A stretch of 64,000 bases of DNA from WHSW01 sp963842795 (GTDB lineage Bacteria; Actinomycetota; Thermoleophilia; Solirubrobacterales; 70-9), in the NCBI GenBank assembly GCA_963842795.1, contig CAWJHV010000015.1:62001-126000 (forward strand), read 5' to 3'. Positions within the stretch are counted from its first letter, which is position 1. Each line of letters starts with the position of its first letter. Position numbers and translations under genes: made by a program. This document shows positions 1 through 7,192 of the stretch, piece by piece. The notes below the pieces were generated by a model. The model saw only the letters and a list, made by a program, of their open reading frames with translations, searched no databases and was not told the DNA's origin.

Positions 1-1193
1 AGCACGATCTGCATCTCGAGCAGGGCGAAGCTGGCGCCGAGGCAGCGCCTGCGCCCACCGCCGAACGGGATCCAGCTATAGGTGCCCGGCTTCTGGTCGA
101 GGAAGCGCTCGGGCCGGAACGCGTACGGATCCGGATAGAGGTCGGGATCGTGGTGGACGAGGTAGGCGTTCGGCACCAGGCAGACGCCGGGCTCGTAGTG
201 CCAGCCGCCGACCTCGATCGGCTGCGCGACCAGTCGCGGCGCGTTGTTCGGCAGCACCGGGCGGCGCCGAAGCGTCTCGCGGATCGTCGCGGTCAGGTAC
301 TCGTCGCCGTCGCCCTCGTCGATCTCGTCGACCAGGCGGCCGAGGACCGCCGGCTCGCGGACGAGGCGCTCGAAGGCCCAGGCGAGGGTGGTCGCGGTGG
401 TCTCGTGCCCGGCGATCAGCAGCGTGAGGAGCTCGTCGCGAAGCTCCTGCTCGGACATCGGCGAACCGTCCTCGTGCCGGGCCTCGAGGAGCATCGCGAG
501 CACGTCGTCGCGCTCGGCGGGCTCGGCGCGCCGCTCTGCGATCAGCTCGAACAGCAGCGCGTCGATCTCCTCGCGCAGGTCTACGAAGCCGGCCACGGGG
601 CCGAAGCGGTTGAGGGTCGGCTCGAGCCACGCCGGGGGCTGGCCGAGCAGGGTGATCGGCTTGTCGCCGTACGCGGCGAGTCTCGAGAGCCGCGCGCGCA
701 TCGCGTCGAGCCGCTCGCCGGGATCGAGCCCGAAGACGGCGCGGAGGATGATCTCCATCGTCAGCCGCTGCATCCGAGGATGGAGCTCGAGCTCGCTGGC
801 TCCGTTCCAGCTCGCGACCTCTGCCTCGGCGACCCTCTCGATCAGACCGGTCAGCCGTTCCATGCGCTCGCCGTGAAACGCGGGGAGCATCAGCTTTCGC
901 TGCTCCATGTGGGGACCGCCGTCGAGCAAAATCACCGAGTTGTCGCCGACGATCGGCTGCAGCACCTTCGCCCCCTCCCCGGGCCGCAGAACGTCGGGCG
1001 CGGCGGTGAACACCTGCTTGATCTGGTCCGGCTCGGTGATCATCACGAACGGCGGCGCGAGCGGGAACTGGAGGGTGAAGCGCTTGCCGTAGCGGGCCCG
1101 GCAGCGCTCGAGGTAGGCGAGCGGTCTGGTCCAGAAGCCGATCATCTGGATCGCCGTTGGATATGAGGGTCCCGGGGGCAGGCTCGGGTTCAC
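1..1193 (-). CDS. Cytochrome P450, C-terminus cut by window edge
   Basis: Heme-thiolate monooxygenase; the substrate cannot be told from sequence. About 397 residues are visible on the minus strand. The I-helix has the oxygen-activating motif AGHETTATT, the K-helix has ExxR (TIRETLRRRP), and the heme loop FGGGRRRCLGASFA lies next to the left edge with its cysteine ligand, so only a short C-terminus is missing. There is no membrane anchor, as expected for a soluble bacterial P450. The chosen GTG start is preceded by GGAG at about 6 bases. It diverges from the hypothetical gene at 1324 and no ferredoxin or reductase gene is next to it. The family call is secure; the role is unknown. Confidence 0.95.
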   Translation of the reverse strand, partial: MNPSLPPGPSYPTAIQMIGFWTRPLAYLERCRARYGKRFTLQFPLAPPFVMITEPDQIKQVFTAAPDVLRPGEGAKVLQPIVGDNSVILLDGGPHMEQRKLMLPAFHGERMERLTGLIERVAEAEVASWNGASELELHPRMQRLTMEIILRAVFGLDPGERLDAMRARLSRLAAYGDKPITLLGQPPAWLEPTLNRFGPVAGFVDLREEIDALLFELIAERRAEPAERDDVLAMLLEARHEDGSPMSEQELRDELLTLLIAGHETTATTLAWAFERLVREPAVLGRLVDEIDEGDGDEYLTATIRETLRRRPVLPNNAPRLVAQPIEVGGWHYEPGVCLVPNAYLVHHDPDLYPDPYAFRPERFLDQKPGTYSWIPFGGGRRRCLGASFALLEMQIV

Positions 1194-1244
1194 GCGCTCT
1201 CCAATCGATCGCTCGCCGCCCCGGAGGATCCTCGCCCGAGCGGG

Positions 1245-1267
1245 CACAGAGTGTGAGATTACGCACA
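1245..1267. promoter_or_regulatory. Possible operator between divergent genes
   Basis: Three half-sites of the CACA/TGTG type lie close together: CACA-GAG-TGTG, followed after 8 bases by CACA. The outer pair TGTG-N8-CACA resembles a CRP/FNR-type site. It sits between the P450 start and the divergent gene at 1324, so it could serve either. This is motif inspection only and may be chance. Confidence 0.2.
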
Positions 1268-1323
1268 GATGGGCCTCGCGCGGCCCGGATGATCCGCCGC
1301 GACGAGGGAATAACCTCGGCTCG

Positions 1324-2109
1324 ATGCCCTGGGTCGAGACCGAGTCGCTGAGCTTCACCGCCCGGCATGAGACCGCCGACGAAGCCTGCGCGCAGCGGAC
1401 GCTCGACCGCCTCGAGGACCTGCGGTTGCGGCTGGAGGACCGCTTCGACGACGCCCCGGGCGGGATCACCGTGATCGTGCACCCCTCTCCGGGCTGGCTC
1501 GCCGCCGCACACCCGTTCCTCCCGGCCGCCCGCCTGGCTGCGGCCCCGGCCGGGCGGCGTTATCTCGCCGGCTGGGCGATGGCCTCGGAGCTGCATGTCC
1601 TCAACGACGAGTACACCGACCGCCGCGCCGCCGGCGAGGACTCGCTCGCGGCCCTGCGGGGAACCGCCGAGCGGCTCTACGCGCAGATCGTCATCGCCGC
1701 CAACAACGACCGCCTGCCCCCGCCGTGGGGGCCGCGCAGGTTCTGGCGCTACGTCCGCTGGGCCTGGCTGATCGAGGGCGGCGCCCAGTACTTCGCCGGG
1801 CAGACCTCGCTCTTCCGGGCCGCCGTCAACACGCGCATGCGCCAGGGCCGCGAGCCGTCCTTCCCGCCCTCGGCCCGCGACGCGATCATCCTCGGGGGCA
1901 CGGTCTACGACCTGCTCGAGCGCGAGCGCGGCCGCGACGCCTGCCTGATCCTGGTCTCGCGGCTACGGCGCGAAGGGGCGACGCGGGCGATCGAGCTCGC
2001 CTTCGACGGTCGCTTCCGCGAGGTCGAGCGCGAGTGGCGCCGCTATCTGCGCGAGGACCTGCCGCGGGCCGGCTCGCTCGGCGAGCTGCCCGACGAAGCC
2101 CCGTTCTGA
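1324..2109 (+). CDS. Hypothetical protein, gluzincin (peptidase MA)-like fold, probably inactive
   Basis: I do not recognise a named family with certainty. The 261-residue protein has no signal peptide. It has a central segment WLIEGGAQYFAG (around residue 150) resembling the WLxEGxAxY element that supplies the third zinc ligand in peptidase MA-type metalloproteases. The preceding helix, where HExxH should be, instead reads roughly RLYAQIVIAANN, so a zinc site is not evident. The C-terminus is rich in Arg and Glu. It may be a degenerate metallopeptidase fold kept for another role. The ATG start has no clear Shine-Dalgarno sequence. It is divergent from the P450 and has no obvious operon partner. 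Confidence 0.6.
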   Translation: MPWVETESLSFTARHETADEACAQRTLDRLEDLRLRLEDRFDDAPGGITVIVHPSPGWLAAAHPFLPAARLAAAPAGRRYLAGWAMASELHVLNDEYTDRRAAGEDSLAALRGTAERLYAQIVIAANNDRLPPPWGPRRFWRYVRWAWLIEGGAQYFAGQTSLFRAAVNTRMRQGREPSFPPSARDAIILGGTVYDLLERERGRDACLILVSRLRREGATRAIELAFDGRFREVEREWRRYLREDLPRAGSLGELPDEAPF

Positions 2110-2239
2110 TCCGCCCTTGACGGGCCAAGTGACGGGTGACAGCGTCACTGTCGTGGGAAGGCCGGGCGGGGGCCCGGAGTCATACGTCTCATAACAGCCC
2201 ATAACACGCCGGCCGCCCGCCGGCAGCGAGGGAGGAACC

Positions 2240-2890
2240 ATGAGACGACGGATCAGCGACCACGTCCGGTCGAATGTCTGGGGCATCGCGGCGATGTTCG
2301 TTGCCCTGACGGGAACCGCGTACGCGGTCGATGGACCACTGCCCGGTGTCAACCAGGTCGGGTCCTCGGACATCATCAACAACGAGGTGCGGGCCGCTGA
2401 CATCGGCAACCAACAGGTCCGCAGCATCGACGTCCGCGACGACACGCTCAACGGCGGCGGCCTCGACGTGCAGGACCTGGCTCCCAACTCGGTCGGTACG
2501 TCTGAGATCCAGTCGAACGGAGTCGCGGCATCCCAGATCCAGGACAACTCGATCGACTCCGGCGAGATCGTCGACTTCAGCCTCAGCAACCAGGACGTCG
2601 GGGTGCTGTTCGCCGAGGTGAACCTCGACGGGTCGCTCGCCAACTCCAGCGGCGGCGGCGTGAGCACGTCGAACCCCGCCGGGCTCGGCACCTACCTGGT
2701 CGACTTCAATCGCAACGTCTCGACCTGCACCGCCGTGGCCACGCTCGGCTTCCCCGGCACCTCGAACGTCGTCGACGGCATGATCGACGTCGCCGACGCC
2801 TCGGGCAACTTCGAAGGCGTCGCCGTGGACATCTCCAACGGCGCCGGCACATCGACCGACCTGCCGTTCCGCCTGGTGGTGGTCTGCTAG
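2240..2890 (+). CDS. Exported surface protein with short beta-type repeats
   Basis: The 216-residue protein starts with a basic stretch and a hydrophobic signal segment ending in VALTGTAYA, an N-terminus I associate with exported proteins of Thermoleophilia. Residues of about 40-125 form a run of roughly 10-residue units of the form S/A-x-I/V-x-N/D-x-x-V/I/L (for example SSDIINNEV, SEIQSNGV, SQIQDNSI, GEIVDFSL), suggesting a small beta-solenoid. The C-terminal 90 residues contain two cysteines (CTAV and the last residue) and look like a compact beta domain. A strong site (gagggagg) precedes the ATG. The function is unknown; a cell-surface structural or adhesive role is a guess. It converges on the next gene, with stop codons overlapping. 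Confidence 0.75.
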   Translation: MRRRISDHVRSNVWGIAAMFVALTGTAYAVDGPLPGVNQVGSSDIINNEVRAADIGNQQVRSIDVRDDTLNGGGLDVQDLAPNSVGTSEIQSNGVAASQIQDNSIDSGEIVDFSLSNQDVGVLFAEVNLDGSLANSSGGGVSTSNPAGLGTYLVDFNRNVSTCTAVATLGFPGTSNVVDGMIDVADASGNFEGVAVDISNGAGTSTDLPFRLVVVC

Positions 2891-3396
2891 GCGAGCTCCG
2901 AGACAGCCCACGCGATCGCCGCCGCGATCAGGACGGCGATCAGGATCCCGAGCAGCAGCCGCCCGGGGCGCTCCGACCCCGCCATCGGCTCGAGCACCTG
3001 CTCGGCGGTGTCGGCGAGCAACTCGCGCGCGGCCTCGGCGCCGGCCCCGGGGACGAGGATGTCCCGGGGGCCGGCGGCGAGGAAGTCGGGCACGTCGAAG
3101 CCCCGGGTGCGGCGCTCGAAGCTCGGGATGCCCTCCTCGAGCAGCATCCCCTGGATCAGCTGCGCCTCGGCGAGGTTCGACGCGTACGCGACCTTCACCG
3201 GGTCCCCGCCCGTGTACTGGGGCTTGACCTTGCGAGCTCGCTCGTGCGCCTCGGTGATCGGCTCCTCCTCGCCGCGGCCGACGTAGACGAGGGGCATCTC
3301 GCAGTCGGAGCAGAAGCGCTCGCTGAGCGGGTACTTGCGGGCGCAGGTCGGGCACGCGAGCGGCTCGACCGCGCCATTCGCCGGGTCACTCGACAA
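2887..3396 (-). CDS. Zinc-ribbon protein with DUF2007 domain and C-terminal membrane anchor
   Basis: The 169-residue protein has an N-terminal four-cysteine zinc ribbon (CPTC near residue 15 and CSDC near residue 30). A DUF2007-like domain follows at about residues 65-120 (VAYASNLAEAQLIQGMLLEEGIPS), a small alpha/beta module proposed to act in signalling. One hydrophobic helix near the C-terminus (LLLGILIAVLIAAAIAWAV) probably anchors it in the membrane with the ribbon in the cytoplasm. Its start overlaps the end of the JAMM gene by 11 bases, so the two are probably co-transcribed. There is no evidence for a specific ligand. Confidence 0.8.
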   Translation of the reverse strand: MSSDPANGAVEPLACPTCARKYPLSERFCSDCEMPLVYVGRGEEEPITEAHERARKVKPQYTGGDPVKVAYASNLAEAQLIQGMLLEEGIPSFERRTRGFDVPDFLAAGPRDILVPGAGAEAARELLADTAEQVLEPMAGSERPGRLLLGILIAVLIAAAIAWAVSELA

Positions 3397-3781
3397 TCAG
3401 TTCCACCTCCTCGACGTCCGCGCCGTCGATGGAGAAGGCGCGAATCACGGGCTCGTCATCGGCGAGCGAGCAGATCACCCAGAGCAGCCCGGGCCACCAG
3501 CGCGCGAGGTTGACGTCGGTCTGCGAGGGCCGGGCCTCGCTCCCCGGGTGTGAGTGGAAGATCGCGCCGATCTCGTCGCCGCGCGACTCGATCTCGTTCG
3601 TGATCTGGATCTGGTCGCGGGAGTCGATCTGGAAGCGCAGCGGGCTCTGGAACTCGTTCCGCGCCCGGAAATGGGCGGTGAAGCGGCCGTCGCGGGCGGC
3701 GATCATCCCGCAGCACTCGTTCGGGGCGTCGTCGCGGGCGTGAGCGACGAGCGCGGCGCGCAGGTCGGCGGGCAGGATCAT
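3386..3781 (-). CDS. JAMM/MPN+ metalloprotease (Mec-like)
   Basis: The 131-residue protein carries the complete JAMM zinc signature: Glu22 (NECCG) and H76-x-H78-x7-S86-x2-D89. In Mycobacterium tuberculosis the homologue Mec+ releases cysteine from the CysO-cysteine adduct; in other sulfur-carrier systems JAMM peptidases also clip residues after the Gly-Gly tail. This window encodes a CysO-like carrier at 50934, a CysM-like synthase at 29619 and a MoeZ-like activator at 51228, so a role in CysO-dependent cysteine formation is likely. It is not next to them, unlike the mycobacterial mec-cysO-cysM arrangement. It is the first gene of a two-gene unit with the zinc-ribbon protein. A deamidase or deubiquitinase-like role is an alternative. 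Confidence 0.88.
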   Translation of the reverse strand: MILPADLRAALVAHARDDAPNECCGMIAARDGRFTAHFRARNEFQSPLRFQIDSRDQIQITNEIESRGDEIGAIFHSHPGSEARPSQTDVNLARWWPGLLWVICSLADDEPVIRAFSIDGADVEEVELIVE

Positions 3782-3811
3782 CGCCGCGAGGGTAGCGCCG
3801 GCACGTCGCCG

Positions 3812-3861
3812 CGAACCGCTCCGGTTTCGTCCGGGCGCCGGACGGGAATTGGAGCGGTTCG
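3812..3861. other. Nested stem-loop in divergent intergenic region
   Basis: Two perfect inverted repeats are nested. The outer arms CGAACCGCTCC (3812-3822) and GGAGCGGTTCG (3851-3861) enclose inner arms CGTCCGG (3828-3834) and CCGGACG (3838-3844) with a 3-base loop. It lies 30-80 bases upstream of the JAMM start and just upstream of the GntR promoter. As RNA from the minus strand it would sit in the JAMM leader. No T-run follows either side, so it is not a standard intrinsic terminator. Confidence 0.6.
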
Positions 3862-3885
3862 GGTTGGACAGGGGTAGTGTGCCGC

Positions 3886-3915
3886 TTGACTAGCACAGTT
3901 ATCTGATTTACTGTG
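3886..3915 (+). promoter_or_regulatory. Promoter with overlapping palindromic operator for the GntR gene
   Basis: A sigma70-like promoter is readable: TTGACT (3886-3891), 17-base spacer, TACTGT (3909-3914). The inverted repeat CACAGT (3894-3899) / ACTGTG (3910-3915) fills the spacer and the -10 element. Such placement suits repression by the GntR-type protein encoded directly downstream. The expected transcription start is only a few bases before the ATG at 3924, so the mRNA is probably leaderless or nearly so. Confidence 0.6.
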
Positions 3916-3923
3916 TGAGTTCG

Positions 3924-4831
3924 ATGGCACAGTCTGCGGAGATCGCCCCGTTCCGCGCCGACCCGCGCGACGAGCTCCCCGTCGGAGTGCAGCTCGAGTG
4001 GCGCCTGCGGGCGCTGATCGCAGGCGGGCGCCTGGCCCCCGGCGACGGGATGCCGAGCGTCCGCACGATGGCCGGCTGGGCCGAGGTGAACGTGAACACG
4101 GTCCGCGCCGTCTACGCGCGGCTCGAGGAGCAGGGATTGATCGTCACCAGCCACGGGCGTGGCAGCTACGTCGCCGAGGACGCGGGCGGCTCGCCCGAGG
4201 TCGAGCGGATCGCCGGCGAGGCGATCGAGTCCGCTCGCGCCGCCGGCGTCGACCCCCGCGACGTGGCGATCACCACCCTCGTGTCCGCCGCTCTCCCCGA
4301 AGCACTCGACGCCGGGCTGCCGCGGGAGTCAGAGCCGCAGCCGGATCTCGATCTGGACGGACTCGCCGCCGAGCTGGAGCTCGACGACTCGTGGCTCCAG
4401 ACGGACGAGGGCGCGGCGCGGCGCGAGCTCCGCCGTCAGATCGGGCGGCTGGAGGCCGAGCTCGCCGCGTACCCGCGCGACCTGCAGCCGCCCCAGCCTG
4501 CGTTCCGGCCCGCCGAGCCCCGGATCGCCGGCGTCGACCAGCTCGCGCAGACCCGGGACGCGCTGCTCAACCGGCTCGCCGAGGCGCGGGCGTCGGCGCA
4601 ACGGCGGTCGCGGCGCGAGCGCCGGGCCCGCGAGGTCCGCGACGCCATGGTCGCCGATCCCGCCGGGCACCGGTGGGAGGTCGTCTCGAGCGCCGACACC
4701 GGCGAGGAGGGCTGCGTCACCTGGGAGGTCGGACCACGGATGGGACCGCTCGGCGCGTTGATGAACTGGTGGCGGATCAGGGTCTCGGGCGGATGCCCGT
4801 TACCCGGGCCGCTGGCGGCGGCGGCAGCTGA
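3924..4831 (+). CDS. GntR-family transcriptional regulator, 3' end uncertain (possible frameshift)
   Basis: The N-terminal winged helix-turn-helix is typical of short-effector-domain GntR regulators: VQLEWRLRALIAGGRLAPGDGMPSVR followed by VNVNTVRAVYARLEEQGLI. A long Arg/Glu-rich helical part follows, then a conserved-looking end, WWRIRVSGGCP, near 4797. After that the reading frame has no stop and runs on to 5795, across the whole of the next gene in a different frame. A TGA in another frame at 4829-4831 overlaps the ATG of the permease gene, the usual coupling in this genome. The simplest reading is a one-base indel at about 4797-4828 and a natural end at 4831. ATG 3924 is preferred over GTG 3915, which lies inside the operator. 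It probably controls itself and the YrbE genes. Confidence 0.8.
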
Positions 4832-5637
4832 TGATCGGGGCGGTGGCGGATCGGGCGTTCCTGCCCGCCAAGAACCTGTTCGAGCAGGTCGGGAACATGA
4901 TGATCCTGACCGGCAAGACGGTCTCGGCCACGGTCAGGCCGCCGTACCCCTACGGCGGCGAATTCATCGGCCAGTTCCTGTTCGCGTTGCAGCTCTGCTG
5001 GTTTCCGATGGCCGTCTCGATGGTGGCGGTGAGCTTCGGGGCTCCCGGCCTGCAGGCGGCGAACTTCCTCTCGCTGTTCGGCGCCCTCGACCGGCTCGGC
5101 GGCTTCTTCATCCTCGCCTCGGTACGGGAGTTCGCACCCTTCGTCAGCGCGATCATCGTCGCCGGCGTGGCGGGGACGGCGATCACCGCCGACCTCGGGG
5201 CCCGGAAGATCCGCGAGGAGCTCGACGCGCTGCAGGTGCTCGGCGTCGACCCGATCAAGAACCTCGTCGTCCCCCGCTTCCTCGCCCTGATGCTGATCAC
5301 CGGGCTGCTGGACGTCTACGCGATCCTCTTCGGGATCTCCGGCGGCGTGATCGCGGAGGTGATGTTCGGCCAGCCGCTGGGCGGCTTTCTCGCAACGCTC
5401 TTCAACAACGCGTCGATCACCGACCTGTGGGCATCGCTGCTCAAATGCACCGCCTTCGGGGCGATCGTGGCGGTGGTCTGCTGTTACAAGGGGATGAATG
5501 CGTCCGGAGGCCCCGAGGGGGTGGGGCGCGCCGTCAACGAGGCCGTGGTCACGGCGCTGCTGGCGGTGTTCGCGTTCAACTACGTGTTCACGCAGACGCT
5601 GCTGGCGACGCATCCCGAGATCAGCGTCATCAAATGA
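4831..5637 (+). CDS. MlaE/YrbE-family lipid ABC transporter permease (first copy)
   Basis: The 268-residue integral membrane protein matches the MlaE/YrbE permease family. It has a central helix set with SAIIVAGVAGTAITADLGARKIREELDALQVLGVDPIKNLVVPR, where the ITADLGA...EELDAL element contacts the ATPase. About five to six membrane segments are visible. In Actinobacteria such pairs import lipids or sterols together with Mce proteins and an Mla-type ATPase. The N-terminal amphipathic part before residue 45 is normal for the family. It follows the GntR gene with an apparent stop-start overlap and is followed by a second permease. Confidence 0.92.
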   Translation: MIGAVADRAFLPAKNLFEQVGNMMILTGKTVSATVRPPYPYGGEFIGQFLFALQLCWFPMAVSMVAVSFGAPGLQAANFLSLFGALDRLGGFFILASVREFAPFVSAIIVAGVAGTAITADLGARKIREELDALQVLGVDPIKNLVVPRFLALMLITGLLDVYAILFGISGGVIAEVMFGQPLGGFLATLFNNASITDLWASLLKCTAFGAIVAVVCCYKGMNASGGPEGVGRAVNEAVVTALLAVFAFNYVFTQTLLATHPEISVIK

Positions 5638-5715
5638 CGGGCGGGGTGACACCCGCTCGGCGAGGGACGGGAATAACTCCGGCCACGTCCTCCGCTCTCG
5701 CTTTGAATAAATGGC

Positions 5716-5732
5716 CCGCGGCTACGCCGCGG
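5716..5732 (+). repeat. Perfect 7-bp hairpin between the two permease genes
   Basis: CCGCGGC-TAC-GCCGCGG forms a 7-bp stem with a 3-base loop in the gap of about 160 bases between the two permease genes. It follows an AT-rich patch (ttgaataaatgg). It could act as an mRNA stability or processing element; no T-run follows. A similar GGCGGC-GAA-GCCGCC hairpin lies between sufC and sufS near 57539. Confidence 0.45.
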
Positions 5733-5797
5733 ACGTCTGATGCTGCTTCCGCGTCCGGGCGTGCCGGGTGTCTCTCGGGGAGGGCGGACGCCTGACG

Positions 5798-6595
5798 ATG
5801 CCTGGTTGGTTGGCCATACCCAGAGACTGGCTCGGCAGCCTCGGCGACATCGCCCGCTTCAGCGGCCGGGTGATGGGGCTCGTCTACTCGGGGCGGGTGC
5901 TGCGGTTCTTCGGCGAGGCGCTGCGCCAGGCCGGGATCCTGATCCTGGGCTCGACGCTGATCATCTGGGGCCTGGTCTTCATCCTGGGCCTGCAGTGCGG
6001 GATCGAGGGCGCGTACTTCTCGCGCAGCGTCGGGGCGCCGGCGAACGCGGGCACCTTCGCCGCGTGGTGCGACCTGAGGGAGGTCACCCCGTACGCCTTC
6101 GGCTACATGATGGCGGCCAAGGTCGGCACCGGGATCGTCGCCGAGATCGGCGCGATGCGGATCTCCGACGAGGTCGACGCCCTCGAGGTGATGGGCGTCA
6201 GCCCGCTGATCTTCCTGTGCGCGACGAGGCTCCTCGGGGCCTGGCTCACCCTGCCGTTCATGTTCCTGGCGTCGATCGGGGTGGGCTACCTCGCGTCGTA
6301 CATCGCCGTGGTGGAGCAGGTGGCGGAGGTCTCGAAGGGCGGGTACTTCCTGATCTTCTGGATGTTCCAGAACCCTCCCGACCTCATATTCAGCCTCATC
6401 AAGGCCATGTTCATGGCGACCGCGATCGTTCTGGTGGGGTGCTACTACGGCTACACCGCCTCCGGCGGGCCGGTCGGCGTGGGCACGGCGACGGCGAAGT
6501 CGATGGTGCTCAACATCGTCCTGGTGCACATCATCGGGATGATGGGAACGCTGGTGTTCTGGGGAGCCAATCCGAGGGCGCCGATCGGAGGCTGA
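5798..6595 (+). CDS. MlaE/YrbE-family lipid ABC transporter permease (second copy)
   Basis: This is a partner of the upstream permease, about 265 residues. The family core is clear: GYMMAAKVGTGIVAEIGAMRISDEVDALEVMGVSPLIFL, with the IGAMRISDEVDALE coupling element, and several membrane helices follow. The C-terminal half carries CYYGYTASGGPVGVG, matching CCYKGMNASGGPEGVG in the first copy, so they are paralogues that should form a heterodimeric permease. ATG 5798 is chosen because the protein then begins just before the conserved WLGSLGDIARFSG segment; GTG 5768 is possible. No Mce or ATPase gene follows. Instead two small membrane proteins lie directly downstream. Confidence 0.9.
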   Translation: MPGWLAIPRDWLGSLGDIARFSGRVMGLVYSGRVLRFFGEALRQAGILILGSTLIIWGLVFILGLQCGIEGAYFSRSVGAPANAGTFAAWCDLREVTPYAFGYMMAAKVGTGIVAEIGAMRISDEVDALEVMGVSPLIFLCATRLLGAWLTLPFMFLASIGVGYLASYIAVVEQVAEVSKGGYFLIFWMFQNPPDLIFSLIKAMFMATAIVLVGCYYGYTASGGPVGVGTATAKSMVLNIVLVHIIGMMGTLVFWGANPRAPIGG

Positions 6596-6599
6596 GGTT

Positions 6600-6791
6600 G
6601 TGATCTCCGCGCGCCGATTGCTGATGGCCCTCGCCGCGAGCCTCCTGCTCGCGGCCCCGTTCGTCTACCTGGTCTACGACGCGGGGCTCGCCCAGAGCGC
6701 GCTCGCGACCGCCGGTTCGGTCGTGCTGCTCGGCTGCGCGCTCGCGGTCGCCTGGGCATCGCACCGCGATCCGGGTAGACGAGGAAGATGA
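6600..6791 (+). CDS. Small two-helix membrane protein
   Basis: The 63-residue protein has two hydrophobic segments (about residues 5-27 and 34-54) and a basic tail. The GTG start follows the permease stop by four bases with a GAGG-containing leader, and its stop overlaps the ATG of the next gene (ATGA). This placement in a tight operon is the main support for it being real. I recognise no family. A small accessory subunit of the YrbE transporter is a guess from position. Confidence 0.6.
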   Translation: MISARRLLMALAASLLLAAPFVYLVYDAGLAQSALATAGSVVLLGCALAVAWASHRDPGRRGR

Positions 6792-7189
6792 CGGCCGAGC
6801 TCGCCACCCGCGAACGGATCGCCGGCGTCTTCATCCTCGTCGTGCTGGCGATCGCCTGCGTCGGCTGGTGGATCGGGATCCCGGTGCTCACGCTCTGGGG
6901 CCTCGCGCACGCGACGGACAACGGAACGACCCATTTCGTCACCGGCCTGATCGGCGTGCCAATCGCGATGGCGATCACGGCCCCGGTGCTGCTGTGGCTC
7001 AACGGGCTCTATCTGAGGGTGACCGGGGTCTACGCGCGCGTCGAGGAGGACGAGGAGGAGGGCGACTGGAGCCGGCGGCTGCGCGGCCCGCTCGAGCCGA
7101 TGATGTTCGTCTCGCTCGCCGTCGCCTTCGTCGCCCTGTGCATCTGGTTCTTCTTCATCGCCGACTCGGCACCGACCTCGATCCTCTGA
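6788..7189 (+). CDS. Hypothetical three-helix membrane protein in the YrbE operon
   Basis: The 133-residue protein has three predicted membrane segments (about residues 11-34, 50-72 and 108-127) with an acidic loop EEDEEEG between the second and third. It is translationally coupled to the preceding small gene by an ATGA overlap, completing a four-gene permease unit. No known domain is recognised. It occupies the place where an Mce-type substrate protein is normally encoded but does not resemble one. It converges with the next gene, leaving three bases between stops. Confidence 0.65.
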   Translation: MTAELATRERIAGVFILVVLAIACVGWWIGIPVLTLWGLAHATDNGTTHFVTGLIGVPIAMAITAPVLLWLNGLYLRVTGVYARVEEDEEEGDWSRRLRGPLEPMMFVSLAVAFVALCIWFFFIADSAPTSIL

Positions 7190-7192
7190 GCG

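Noticed and set aside
76..1596. Long minus-strand open frame across the P450 and the next gene
   Set aside because: Arg/Pro-rich composition with no motif; it lies out of frame with the P450, whose heme and I-helix motifs are clear.
3915..5795. Single 626-residue fusion of GntR with a long basic tail
   Set aside because: The tail is the YrbE gene read in the wrong frame; a missed stop or indel explains it better.
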